A program made the translations under genes and the position numbers. A stretch of DNA of 64,000 bases. Source: Leptasterias polaris. Taxonomy: Eukaryota; Echinodermata; Asteroidea; Forcipulatida; Asteriidae. The stretch spans positions 3,410,001 through 3,474,000 of the forward strand of contig JAZGTN010000035.1 in assembly GCA_037783415.1 (NCBI GenBank). Direction: 5' to 3'. The notes beneath the pieces are model-generated. The model was not told where the DNA came from. It saw only the letters and a program-made list of their open reading frames with translations, and made no database searches. Position 1 is the stretch's first letter, and the number at the start of each line of letters is the position of its first letter. Shown here in pieces: positions 1-10,662 of this stretch.

Positions 1-2
1 AT

Positions 3-232
3 ATTAACTTATTGAACCTTAGCGACTCCTCATCTCAGTCATTTATTAATTTAGTAACATCTTATTCTTTTCTCCCATTAATCAATAAGCCAACTCGTAT
101 CTCAAATAATACATCTGCAACACTCATAGATTTACGTTTTACCTCCACCGGAATCTGGTATTATAATAACCGATATTTCTGATCATTTGCCGGTTTTTAT
201 GTTCTATCAATCATCTAGTACTACTGGATGAT
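3..232 (+). mobile_element. LINE endonuclease C-terminal fragment, decayed
   Basis: The translation reads as the end of an APE-type endonuclease of a non-LTR retrotransposon. It contains a stretch ending LINKPTRIS and, after a frameshift near 150, a TDISDHLPVF motif, which is the conserved SDH region of these nucleases. There is no ORF across it, and it stops at 228-230. It begins before the window. It is a different copy from the LINE that follows. Confidence 0.6.
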
Positions 233-240
233 TTGTTAGA

Positions 241-650
241 CATTGAAGATTAAGCCCATGTTTTTAGAATTTGTTTCATGATTTTAGAAAATGGTAAAAG
301 TTGGGCAAATCTGGTGACTAGTCTGTCAACATTGGTCGAAATTGCACGATTTGGCACGAATGGTCGAATCTTGTGCTCACCGAGTCGTAACCCTCAGGTA
401 TTCGACCTTCGTGGAGAGGGTTACGATTATCGCAACTATACGTAGTAGTACTATACTAGCTGCGAGTTGCTGCCTTCATGATGGCGTCTTGCAAAGAGCG
501 AACCACTCTCGGCGGAGGGAATTGAACTTCAACAACTTGTTTTTACTACTAGCTTTTGCCCAACTCCTTTTTAGTATTTTTATATGTTCACATCAAGTGT
601 GCAGGAAAAATAATCCCACACCTTGGTTTTGTTCTAATTAATCAGCTCCA
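241..650 (+). other. Unassigned stretch, possible 5' part of the following LINE
   Basis: No recognised protein domain. A 99-codon ORF (342-641) ends just before the PHD-finger coding region of the LINE downstream and may be its 5' UTR or a decayed ORF1 end. I cannot place the element's 5' boundary. Confidence 0.3.
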
Positions 651-1710
651 TGCGGTATCTGTCAATGTCATGGAAACGTCCTAAATGATCATAAAGCTGT
701 TAAATGTGACCGTTGTGACCTATGGATTCATACCAATTGTTGTGACGTGGATGATCAAACTTACGAAACATTAATAAACTTGTCATGCTCGTGGGCGTGC
801 CCTGAATGTGACTATTATAACTTTTCAGATTCTTTTTTTAATACCTCTGGAATTTCAACATCTAACTCATATAACATACTAGACGAGAGCAATCAACAAC
901 AGATCCAAAATAAGACAGGCTCCATGGATAATTTATCAAAAAAGATCAACTCACAGCAACTTACCAAGCACTCAAAGAAAAGGGACAAGTTTAGGTGTAT
1001 TCTTATCAACTGCCAAAGCATTAGGGGTAAAGCAGCTGACATCAAAGTACTCGATGAGCTACAAAGACCAGATGTTATTTGTGGAACGGAATCTTGGCTC
1101 GACCCCTCAATTGGCAACAGCGCCGAAATATTTCCCTCCAACTTTAATGTCTTCAGGAAGGACCGTAGTTCTGTCACTACAGGTGGAGGAGTGTTCCAGG
1201 CTTTTAAAGGGGATCTTGTCTCAATCCACAGGACTGACCTGTGTACAGATTGTGAAAGTGTCTGGACAGAAACCAAAATTAAAGGTAGAAAACCGATTAT
1301 TATTGGAACTTTTTATCGCTCATCAGATCGTCATGGCGACAAAATTGATGAACTCGAATTAGCTTTGTCTCGACTTGGAAATAAAATCAACACCCATGAT
1401 ATTGTTATCGTCGGGGGATTTCAACTTACCCAATATAAACTGGGAAAATCATCAAATTACACACAGGGGTGGTTACAGCTCTGTTGCTGCAGGAAAGCTA
1501 GTATCACTCACAGAAGAATATGGCCTGCTCCAACATGTGAAACAAGCTACCAGAATTCAAGGTGACACAGAGAACATTCTAGATCTTGTTTTTACCAATA
1601 AACCTGATCTGATCAAGAAACTTTCCATTACCGATGGGCTTTCGGACCACAATACACTTATTATAGACTTCAACATGGCTCCTAAATTAAAGCGACGACC
1701 AAAAATGTAA
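651..1710 (+). pseudogene. LINE PHD finger and APE endonuclease domain, frameshifted
   Basis: From 651 the frame gives a Cys-rich block (CGIC, CDRC, WIHTNC, then CPEC) typical of the PHD finger of CR1-type elements. Endonuclease signatures follow: LINCQSIRGK, TESWLD, and after a frameshift near 1416 (IVGG shifting to a GDFNLPNINW frame) the LDLVFTN and GLSDHNTL motifs. The endonuclease nicks target DNA to prime reverse transcription. The upstream frame is closed by a stop at 639-641. The ORF ends at 1565 in the first frame and at 1710 in the second. Confidence 0.75.
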
Positions 1711-2416
1711 AATCTTCATTCGTAGTAAAGCTGACCAAGCAGGAATCAAACAGTCTCTGACCTCCTTCCAAGAGGAATACTTGTCTTCAGCCTCGGATAA
1801 ATCAGTTGATGACAAATGGAACACGATTGCCACCAAAATCACGGGCTTGATGAACACATTTGTTCCAACTCGCATAACTTCATCTAGGCACAATCTACCA
1901 TGGTTTACAAATGACCTTAAAAGAATGTGTAAACTTAAAAAAAGATTGTACAAAAAAGCAAAGAAAACAAAAAGGCACAGCGACTGGCAGAAATTTTGTG
2001 ACACCAGAAAAGAAGTGCACAGGCATTTAACATCTGCTCATTCGACATACATCAGCAAGTTCTTGAAATCTTCCATCTCTGATAAACCAAAAGCCTTCTG
2101 AAACTATCTCCAAACTCCGACAAGACAACCAAGGTATTGGTGACCTTAGCAACGAAGGTAACATCACTAGTGACGATGGTTTAAAGGCTGAAATCTTAAA
2201 CAATCAGTTCAAAAGTATCTTCACAGAGGAGGGATCCTCTCCAATGCCAGACTTGGGTGAAAGCCCATATGGATCAATCGGTAAACTCATCATCTCACTA
2301 AAGGGTGTCCAGGATCAACTACTGAAGCTAAACCCATCCAAATCACAAGGCCCTGGTTTTTAAAGTCATTTGCAGATCAACTAGCACCAATCCTCCAGGA
2401 TCTGTTCCGGTCATCA
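1711..2416 (+). pseudogene. LINE endonuclease-RT linker region, broken
   Basis: An open piece at 1781-2101 contains NLPWFTNDLKRM and Lys-rich text, which is the usual linker between endonuclease and RT in CR1-like elements. The frame is lost around 2100 and again before 2417, where the RT frame resumes. Confidence 0.6.
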
Positions 2417-3769
2417 GTGGACTCTGGTCAAGTGCCCAAAGCTTGGAAGGAGGCTTATGTCACTGCAATATTTAAGAAGGGGAACAAAGCTGATGCGGCA
2501 AATTATAGACCAATCTCATTAACGCCGGTAGTGTCCAAACTTCTAGAGCACATTCTGCATAGCCACATTATGAAACATTTTGAAAAACATCAAATACTTA
2601 GCAATTATCAACATGGATTCCGTGCAAAAAGGTCTACTGAAACTCAACTTATACTCACCATTAATGACATTAGTAAAGCCCTCAGTGACAAACAAACCGT
2701 TGGTGTAGCTATCCTAGACTTTACCAAAGCATTTGTTAAAGTTCCACACCGTAGGCTTCTTCATAAGTTAAATTACTATGGGATCAATGGCTCCATTTCC
2801 AAATGGATTAACAATTTTCTCTTGGGAAGAACACAACAAGTTGTTGTGAATGGGACTTCATCTTCATCTGTTGCTGTCACATCTGGCGTACCTCAAGGAA
2901 CAGTCCTCGGGCCACTTATGTTTCTTGCATACATCAATGACCTTCCTCAAACCTTGAAAACAACATCCAGATTGTTTGCAGACGACTGTCTTCTGTATAC
3001 ACCATTTAAGTCGGCCCAAGACAGAACAATCCTACAAGATGACCTCCAACAGCTTGAAAAGTGGCAAAATACTTGGCTCATGCAATTCAACCCAAGCAAG
3101 TGTTTTACAATGACAATTCCTTCAAGAAAAATTGCCCCAAATAGCTATACCTTTTGTGGAAAACAGCTGGAAATAGTTGAATCCCATCCATATCTTGGTG
3201 TCCAAATCACAAACACATTGAATTGGAATTCTCAAACAGCCTCATCTACGAAGAAAGCTCAACAAGCGCTTGGCGTCATAAAAAGAAATCTCTACAAGTG
3301 TCCTGTTGAAGTAAAATCACTAGCATACACAAGCCTTGTTCGTCCCATCTTGGAGTACGCAACAGCGGCATGGGATCCTCATTGCAAAAAGAACAGTCAA
3401 GCACTTGAAAGGATACAAAGGCAAGCAGCTCGTTTTACTACAAGAAACTACAACAAAACACCAGGTACAGTCACCAACTTACTCCATGACCTCAACTGGG
3501 ATCCACTAGAAACCAGAAGGAAAGTGATGAAGGCTCAGCATGTTCTACAAAATTTAGCGAATAATCTAGTTGACATCCCTCTCTGTGATTTTGCACAACG
3601 ATCAACTAGACCTTCTAGAAAACACCACTTGCAATTCCACCAAATTCGTCATTCCGTCAAGGCTCATCACGGCAAAAGTTTTTTCCCATCCACCATTAAA
3701 GACTGGAATACATTGCCAAGCAATGTCGTCTCCAGCAATTCACTAGGGAAAACCTCACCAAGTATCTAA
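2417..3769 (+). pseudogene. LINE reverse transcriptase domain, 450 codons open
   Basis: Reverse transcriptase motifs appear in order: the ANYRPISL block near residue 35, the GFRAKRSTETQL block near 75, motif A (LDFTKAF) near 100, SGVPQGTVLGP near 155, the catalytic FADD box near 188, and the conserved C-terminal block ending in IKDWNTLP. In motif A the usual AFDKV reads AFVKV, so the second aspartate is lost although the first remains. The ORF lacks its N-terminal part because of the upstream frameshifts. The enzyme would copy LINE RNA into DNA at a nicked target, but this copy is a fossil. Confidence 0.85.
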
Positions 3770-3845
3770 AAAATTAAGCCATCCCATCCACACATTGTTT
3801 ACTTTAAAGCTGGTGTGATGTGTCTTCAGATTTTTTTTTTTGCCG

Positions 3846-3882
3846 GCTCAACTATACAGATACAGATACAGATACAGAAATA
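3846..3882 (+). repeat. (ACAGAT)n 3' tail of the LINE
   Basis: About four units of ACAGAT follow the 3' UTR and mark the 3' end of the retrotransposon. The reverse-complement tail (TATCTG)n is found at 5866-5890, at the end of the minus-strand LINE copy. Confidence 0.8.
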
Positions 3883-4649
3883 ATAATTTTTCTGGTCAAC
3901 AATTTTGAAACCGCGTCAACCTCGTACACAAACTTAAGACGGGGGCGATAATTTTCACGCCATCATGGCCATGATGTTAACAAGTAGCCTTAATTAAAAG
4001 GTTGTTAATTTTACTAAGTTTTATTTCCTTAGTCCAGATTGAGAAGCGGGAATTTAATTTCCAGTATATTAAAACTTGACATGACTATTTTTATTTAAAT
4101 TTGACAATTGTTGAAATTAATATTTTAACTTTTTAAAGTTTAAGATCACATAGACCCTAGCCCACCTTGTTGTTAGAATACAGGTCAACTCGTACGCACC
4201 AACTCACACACACACAAAGTCGTACGCACAAACTCGTATGCACACCAACTCGTACATTCACCAACTCGTACGCTTGTGTAATTCACTAGGAGTCTACTTC
4301 GGGTCTTTCTGATATTTCTATGGTTTATGGAAATTCTCCGTTAAAACGTAAATTTGTTTGAAAAGAATGGCCGTTATGATATTTAATAGATGTTGAAATC
4401 GGACAGCAGTTAGGACCTTAGTTTTAATAGTAAATACATTTATAAATCTGAAAGATTTGGGGTAGTTTTTCCCCGTTAGGAAATGCTTAGCCTACTCTAT
4501 GTTAAAATGTAACAAAAACTGTGGTTTTTCCTGAAGTGAATTTGAAGCTGCTCCCAGACAACAAACTGATTGAACGATGATTTGGTTGACAGTTTGGGCC
4601 ACTCGTCATCTCTATTGAGAAGGCATCTTCAAAAGGAAGCTACTTTCTA

Positions 4650-5808
4650 ATTTTATTTTTGATCTCAAATAAAGCGCACGGATTCTCTTCCATTTAATTA
4701 ATTTTACTTTATATTTTACTTTAAATTACATTTTCACTCTTTCATTTTATAAGGCCTAGCTTCCTTTGAATTTTTTTTACAATAATTATTACGAATTAAT
4801 AATTCCCGCTGTCTGTTCGTATATAAACTCGTAGAAATACACCTGCGTACGGGTCGGCAGGCGTAGTTTGCGTGCGTACGGGTTGACCTGTTTCCCTTTG
4901 GCTCTCTTTTAACATAGGTCTCATAACACTCACCATTACAGCCCACCATCCGTCATGTCTAAAACGCTAAGTTTTAAAAGTACGAGCAAGTTGTACCTCT
5001 TTGATTGCAAATTTCTCCCACTTATAAACATCCCATACTACTCCGACCTACTTCACTTTGTTCCTTACATCCGGCGAATTTTTATGATACATTCCAGGGC
5101 TCACCAAAAGATGCCTTTGTCCAGATATGATGATTTGAAAATGGCAAACAAAAATCGTGTACAAAAATTACATTGAAGTACAACCGCAGATGTCAAAATT
5201 TCGAAAAAAAGCGAGTACAGCGCCCCAGTTACTGGGTCTATTATTATCCCCACTTCTGTGGCCAAGTGTGATAACCATTTCCAAGTGCATTCGCTAGGGG
5301 CCAGTCGGCGGTTTAAACCAGCTAATAATGTGTTCACCTAGCTCCCTCTTAGCTTGCCTTGTGTGTTTTGGATGTTCAAAAAAAAAACTGTTAAAAAGAT
5401 ATTTCAAACAATAATTGTGCGTTTTACTCCGAATAACTTACTGGGCGCCGCCATTTTTGAATGATCCCAATCTTGGCAATCAAAATACGACGTCATCAGC
5501 CGGCCGGGCTGTGGGCGGAGCGAGGTTGCGAACATTTCAATGGTTGCTTTATGTATCTGCTCCGCCAACAACAGCCGGCCCCCGGCCTACCGCTGATGAC
5601 GTCATATTTTGATTGGCATGATTAAAGGATCATTCCAAAAATGGCGGCGCCCGGTTCACATCGTGGAAAGTAATTTGGAGTAAGTCGCACAATTATCTTT
5701 TTAAAAAGTTATTTGTTTGAACATCCAAAACACACGAGGCAAGCTAAGAGCTAGGTGAACATACATGTATTTAGCTGTTTTAAACTGCCGTCTGGCCCGT
5801 AGGCCCGT
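4650..5808. other. Left-arm-only insertion, 1.16 kb
   Basis: The right arm runs straight from the sequence paired with 4649 to the sequence paired with 5809, so this block is an insertion in the left arm or a deletion in the right. Its 3' half is a palindromic MITE. The 5' half (4650-5290) has small ORFs on both strands and no domain I recognise. Confidence 0.7.
5293..5803. mobile_element. Palindromic MITE-like element
   Basis: The two halves fold on each other. GTTCACCTAGCT near 5333 pairs with AGCTAGGTGAAC near 5758, ATGACGTCATATTTTGATTG in the right half pairs with its partner near 5480, and the outer block GGGGCCAGTCGGCGGTTTAA has its inverted partner before 5803. There is no coding capacity. 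It is a non-autonomous hairpin DNA element. Confidence 0.75.
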
Positions 5809-5864
5809 CTGGTAAATATATTGTAGTTTGCATTTTGCACTTTTTAAATCAAGTTCTCAATCTA

Positions 5865-6801
5865 GGTATCTGTATCTGTATCTGTATCTGTACGTTGCAG
5901 AAACCAAAATTGGCATAAACGCAACGGGAGAGGGAGGGGGTGTACGTGCTAGATGTTTAGTGAGAGAGAGGACTGCGACTAAGGAGGGATTTGAAGGAGT
6001 CAACTGACTCCGCTTGAATGACGTTTTCTTCCAAGTGGTTCCAGTCAATTATTGTTCTACTGACGAATGAGTACTTAAATTGGTTGGTGTTGCACCGTAG
6101 GACTTTGAAGCACTTAGAGTTATTTGCTATTGAACTTTCGATTGAGGTAGTTGTTGGTGAATTAAAGAATGTTCTAGGTCGAATGCGCCTGCCTGGTTTT
6201 TTTGGTGTAAAGTAAAGTTGTGATGGAATAGCTGGTACCAACCCCTTAACCACCTTGAACATAAATGAAAGACGTAGCTGCTTTCGTCTGTCCTGGAGAG
6301 CTGGTAATTGCAGGTCACTGAGCATTTTGGTAATACATCCAGGTTGCCGTGATCGATAGTCTCCTGTGATGAAACGTGCAGCACGATGTTGGATGGTCTC
6401 AAGGCGGTCTATGTTGGTCTTATTATGAGGATCCCACACTACTGCTCCATACTCCAGGGTTGGTCGTACAAGTGCTAAGTAGGCAGTGCGTTTACAGCTG
6501 GTTGGGCAGCCTCTTAGGTTTCTGCGTAGAAATCCTAGTGTGGAGCTGGCTCTCTTGGATATGTTGGATATGTGTGAGTTCCATTTGAGATCTTCTGAGA
6601 TGAGTATGCCCAAATAACGGTTGCTTGGTGTTTGATGGAGAATGGTGTTATCTAAGGTGTAGAAGTACGATTTTTTATTTCTGATGCTAAGAATATTACA
6701 TTTGCTGGCATTGAAGCGCATTCCCCACTGGTTGGCCCATGATTCAAGGTTTGTAATATCTTGTTGTAGGATGGCGAAGTCTTTTGAGGTGTTGATTTGT
6801 T
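5865..6801 (-). mobile_element. CR1-like LINE 3' fragment inserted in the left arm
   Basis: On the minus strand this holds the C-terminal part of a LINE reverse transcriptase, a 3' UTR and an (ACAGAT)n tail at the low-coordinate end. The right arm has an uninterrupted site, CTAGGTTCCAGAT when reverse complemented, so the LINE inserted after the arms separated or was lost precisely from the right arm. It is 5'-truncated just after the position of the FADD box. Confidence 0.85.
5957..6801 (-). pseudogene. LINE reverse transcriptase C-terminal domain
   Basis: The open frame contains LESWANQWGMRFNASKCN, SNRYLGI, ISKRASSTLGFLRRNL, RPTLEYGAVVWDPH, a RLETIQHRAARFITGDY block and a final IIDWNHLEENV block, all standard for the thumb and C-terminal region of CR1-like RTs. 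The catalytic core is missing because of 5' truncation at insertion, so it is non-functional. The first codons of the 286-codon ORF (to 6817) come from flanking palindrome sequence. Confidence 0.85.
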
Positions 6802-7018
6802 CCAGATAACCCATCAACTAAAACGAAAGGGAAATTTATATGCAAATGATGTTTATATGCCCTTTTTCAGTGCTTTTGTTTTGCCGTTTACTGTTGATAT
6901 AAGATAACCTGACTAGAAATAAAATACTTTCCATGAGATAAAGACACAATTGTAAATAAAAACATTTTTATTTAACAAGAATTTAAAAAAGATTTCCGAA
7001 GAACTTGAAAACACCAAG

Positions 7019-7162
7019 GGTCGATTTCACAAAGCACTAAGATTCATCTTAAGATGAGTTATCAGAATAACCATAGTGATTTGAATTGTGACATCACTCT
7101 TTGCTAAGCAACTGCGATGGATTTGCAGTTACGATCAATCTTAACTCTTTGTGAAATCGACC
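7019..7162. mobile_element. 144-bp MITE with 5-bp target duplication
   Basis: Terminal inverted repeats GGTCGATTTCACAAAG and CTTTGTGAAATCGACC bound the element, and CCAAG is duplicated on both sides (7014-7018 and 7163-7167). The right arm at the mirrored position carries the empty site with a single CCAAG (reverse complement near 29904). This gives a clean insertion event in the left arm only. Confidence 0.88.
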
Positions 7163-7616
7163 CCAAGCCACCTCCGGATGGAGATCACTCCACTTGTTAA
7201 GGAAAACTTACTGGCTATGAAAGTTAAAACAACTGAATTTCTACAGTTGTTATGCTTACAAGTGTGCAAATCTGGACACAAATGCTTCCAAATCATCTGT
7301 GGGGATGAATGACCAGGAATAATACTGATGCTTGCATCAGACATAGACTTCTAAATGTAGTTCTTTATCTGATGCATCAATTAAAATTAAAATCTATGTT
7401 CAGAAAACGCTGAAGTGGTGAAGGGGGGGGGGGGGGGGACTGGTGCAATGTTGATGAGCCAACATATTTTACATATAGGTCAGGGAAGGCGTCTTTGAAA
7501 TGGCTCAAGAATTCTGCTAGTTGCTCCATATTTGTGATGGAATTCCTTCTGCTGTTTTAGACTGTATAGAAGTCTCTTTGCTTGGCGCATTTCTATGTTC
7601 AGGATTGATATATTTG

Positions 7617-7952
7617 CTAGAATATGTCTCTGTCATAGGTTTGAGTTACTCTAAGTCCAAGAACTTGGAGCGACATGGATGAAAGGGCTACAGTTGATCT
7701 CATGAGCTGTTTATTTGTATCGCTGAAGCGAAAGTTTAGATCAGACAGCAAATAATCCATCACAGCATAGAATAATCTTGTGCAGTAGTCTCGCTGCCTT
7801 TTGCCTATTGTCTCTTCTACTAGGAAATCAGTTAGATGTGACGGATGCACGATTTCTCTGTTGCTCTTTGCAGTACTCCAAAAGCAACCCAGTGTAATTC
7901 TGCAGAATACACCCCTCCGGAAAAGAATGAATGCAGTGGCACGATGCTTCAA
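7617..7952 (-). pseudogene. hAT-like transposase remnant (left arm copy)
   Basis: A 111-codon ORF whose core (HPSHLTDFLVEETIGKRQRD, then RLFYAVMDYLLSDLNFRFSD and an LM.STVALSSMS ending) resembles the mid-region of hAT-superfamily transposases, where a GKR block precedes a long helix with ELxxRF. Further downstream on the minus strand, broken frames read like EQLAEFLSHFKDAFPDLC. The mirrored copy at 28943-29263 is nearly identical. The family assignment rests on residue pattern only. It is not an intact gene. Confidence 0.5.
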
Positions 7953-8177
7953 TAAAATTTATTGGAATTATTCATAAAAGTTGAGATAATTTTAGATACA
8001 AATCCAAGATAGAGGAAGTATTCACTTGATAGATTTCATTTTCTATCAGGAACCTTGGTCACTCAGTTGTGGTTGTGTGGAGTAAGAATTTGGCATTCCT
8101 TGGTGGTTGAGACGACCTTACTACTTTTGAAGGTTGCCTTTCTGATCCCACCGAATATTCTGTCTAGTTTAGCCCCC

Positions 8178-8700
8178 TTGTACTTGGTCCATGTGTCCTT
8201 TCCCCTGCTTCTATTCCATATCACTTCTTTGAGTCATTGAGTGGTTTTGTCTGCATCCCGGTCTATAATTTTGGCTTTGTCGCAATTGATGATGTGATAC
8301 TGATGTTTTTCTCTGTCATCTGGTGAAAGTTCTGCCACCTGTTTTTCTGTCAGTGTAATGTTTTCTGAAAGTCTACTTTTGAACATGGCCTATATTTCTC
8401 CTGTATACGTCTTAAGGCAGCTTTTACATGGATTCAACTGTTTGGAGGGTGTCTTACTTGTCTTTAGGGTGATCTAGCATTTTGTGAAGTGTAGATGTGT
8501 GGTCTCATGGCAGTTGAAAAGCCGTGCCTGGACATCCTCTCAGATAAATTTTCAACATATGGCATGGCAGCTAGACCCTTGCCCTTGCTTTTATTAACCT
8601 CAGCAGTCTTTGCCTCTGTTGCATATCTTGTCCTTGACTTATACATGGTCCATCCACATTGAGCGAGAGAGAGAGAGAGGGGGAGAGAGAAGAGCTTCAT
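8178..8700 (-). pseudogene. Retroelement C-terminal fragment of the GIY-YIG type (Penelope-like?)
   Basis: On the minus strand the frames read MPYVENLSERMSRHGFSTAM followed by RPH, then pieces like INCDKAKIIDRDADKTT, LKEVIWNRSRGKDTW and KLDRIFGGI. This order matches the region just before and after the GIY-YIG nuclease in Penelope-like and related elements (the RHGI-TAFRPH block, then the KIIDRD block and KEAIWIR). The GIY-YIG block between them is missing, and stops interrupt the frame. The right arm keeps only the last part (near 28706-28790). Confidence 0.5.
8659..8692. repeat. (GA)n microsatellite
   Basis: A purine run of GA units within the left-arm-only block. It lies between the retroelement fragment and a SINE. 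Confidence 0.85.
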
Positions 8701-8807
8701 GGATGGTGTTTTCTTCCAACTCTGACCTTTTCTTCTGTTTCAGTGGCTACTTGATTGGAAATAAACCAAGGAGAGTCAGAACTACCCAAGTTTTTCGGCG
8801 TTGGCAG

Positions 8808-9010
8808 TCAGGTTGGTGTAGTGGTATGTTGCCTCGCCTTCCAACTCTGGGACCCCGGTTCGAATCCCACCATGTGGATTGGGTTTTCAGTTCCTACCTG
8901 ATTGCATGGGTTTTCCCCTGGAATAATTCTCTGGGGTTTCCTCCCACAACTAAAACGCAAACTTCCTTCATTGTCTTCTCTCCACGGGGTACTTGGCTAG
9001 TATAGTAAAT
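8808..9010 (+). mobile_element. tRNA-derived SINE, family with GGTTGGTGTAGTGGTA head
   Basis: An A-box-like GGTGTAGTGGTA is followed by a B-box GGTTCGAATCC at 8858-8868 and a body with TGGGTTTTCCCC. Copies of the same family lie in reverse at 17941-18212 and 63052-63182. It is a SINE rather than a tRNA gene because the acceptor stem does not pair and a body follows. Confidence 0.8.
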
Positions 9011-9169
9011 AAGTTTGCTTTTTTGAAAGTCCTTGGCTTCACAACCAGACTTAATAAATGAAATAGAGGGTGGTGGGTTTGAAAGTGCAAATACTGCTTT
9101 GTTTGTGTGGCTCTTCTGTAGATTTACAAGTTTGTGATGCTATATCTTTAAGCCTGTAATTTGGGTGTC

Positions 9170-9270
9170 CAAGAATTCTGCGCTTATGGCCCATAGAATT
9201 GTATGCTTTACAGGGCACTGCAAGTGCAGAATTTCACTGCAAGCAGAGCCATGAAATTGGACCCAGGTCT
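9170..9270 (-). mobile_element. Partial MITE with GCAGAGCCATGAAA terminus
   Basis: The end GCAGAGCCATGAAATTGGA matches the terminal repeat of the fuller element at 40833-41086. The other end is degraded. Confidence 0.5.
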
Positions 9271-9610
9271 TAATTTCCATTAAGTGGTCAATTGCTATCA
9301 GGCTAAGTGTGCTGGCTGCCCGCCCATCGCTACATCCTTTAATATCTGATAGAATCTGGTAGATAATGCTACTAATAAGTGTACTAATAAGGCCTATATT
9401 TATTCAAATGATGTAGTTGTAAAAAACAGCAGTACAATTTGATATCATATCATTCAAATTAATTGGATGTTAAGAAACACTGCAATTTACATCTGTTTGG
9501 TTTCATAAGGTTGCCCCAACATGACATTGAAATCACCCATTGAGGCTGGACACTGTTCTAAGCAGTCCATCTCTCTTTAACACTTTACCTGATAGAGTCA
9601 GACAGGCACA

Positions 9611-9643
9611 AATGAATGAATGAATGAATGAAATGAATGAATG
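9611..9643. repeat. (GAAT)n microsatellite, mirrored in the right arm
   Basis: Tandem GAAT units. The reverse-complement run (ATTC)n is at 28408-28438, so the microsatellite predates the arms' separation. Confidence 0.85.
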
Positions 9644-9750
9644 ATTGGTTTCATTATATGCACATGTTAAAGCCAAAACTATTCACACTTCTATCATTTC
9701 CATTTTGTCAATGTTGTATAAAGTGAAATCGAAAGAAATCTGTGCTCATA

Positions 9751-10382
9751 CATATTTAAGAGACAACAGCTTATTACTCACATTGTTGGGGTTGGAGTTG
9801 GGTTCGATGCATACAGATTCTTTGATTCTTGTGCCTTGCAAGGCAAGTTAAGAAGAATGGATTCAAACATAATGTTTTAGAAGGATCACTACATTCCAAA
9901 CAGATTTTAGGTTTACAAATTTCACCGGTCTATTGTTCCTGAATATCATTGAATTTGACCATTATGTACAAGCAATCAAATGTTGGCTTTACAAATTAAC
10001 TGATACAAGAATGAATTTTTATTGTGTAATCAACAGACAATTGCAACTGAAACTACAGTTCCAACCTACAGCATAAATGTCATCCCTACAACAAGAGGGA
10101 CTGAAACACTCAACTCAAGATAGTGAAACAACTGCAGGCAAGACAAGGTAACTGTGGTTCTTTTAAAAGACCTGGATTGGATAGTTATTTTCAACTGTGA
10201 TGTATTTTATTATAAGGCCTTACCATAAGGGGTATGTCCATGTATACCGTAATTTCCTGCGGATAAGTCGCTCGGCGCATAGGGCGCAGTGCCTCAAATT
10301 ACCAAATAAGATTCAAGGGTTAACAGATAGGGCGCACTGCCGTATAAGGCGCAACATATCTTTCACATTATACACGCTCGCT
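9751..10382. other. Left-arm-only block of about 630 bp
   Basis: The right arm joins directly across this block, near 28299. It contains a motif set TACCGTAATTTCCTGCGGAT, with ATAAG and GGCGCA repeats, resembling a DNA-transposon end. The same TACCGTAATTTCCTGCGGAT occurs at 27616-27635 in the right arm. No gene seen. Confidence 0.5.
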
Positions 10383-10662
10383 GGGTCCAATACTGCTTGT
10401 ACATCAACACATACTATTTTTTCCATGTTCGTTTTAAAGATTTTTTCTAAAACCCTAGCTTTACAGATTTTCATTTTACACAACGAGCGCGCGCAGATAC
10501 ACGTTTTCCCAACGTTTCCCAATGAATTTGGATGCTAGTCTTTGCTATCTCGCTTTTTTTAATACTACAATACATGCAAGAACCAACAAACGCTAGAGGG
10601 CGCTTTCTTAATGCTTTCACATTAGAAATATACACCCTCTGTTGGCGAAATTCACGATAACA

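Larger units (their letters stand above)
651..3886 (+). mobile_element. CR1-like LINE retrotransposon, near full-length but inactivated
   Basis: Domains run in the order PHD-type zinc finger, APE endonuclease, linker, reverse transcriptase and a C-terminal conserved block, followed by a short 3' UTR and a microsatellite tail of ACAGAT units. This order and the short simple tail, rather than poly-A, fit the CR1/L2 group. Several frameshifts break the ORF (near 1416, 1710, 2100 and 2360), so the copy cannot make its protein. The same 3' tail ends the second LINE fragment at 5865-6801, so both belong to one family or to close relatives. Confidence 0.8.
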
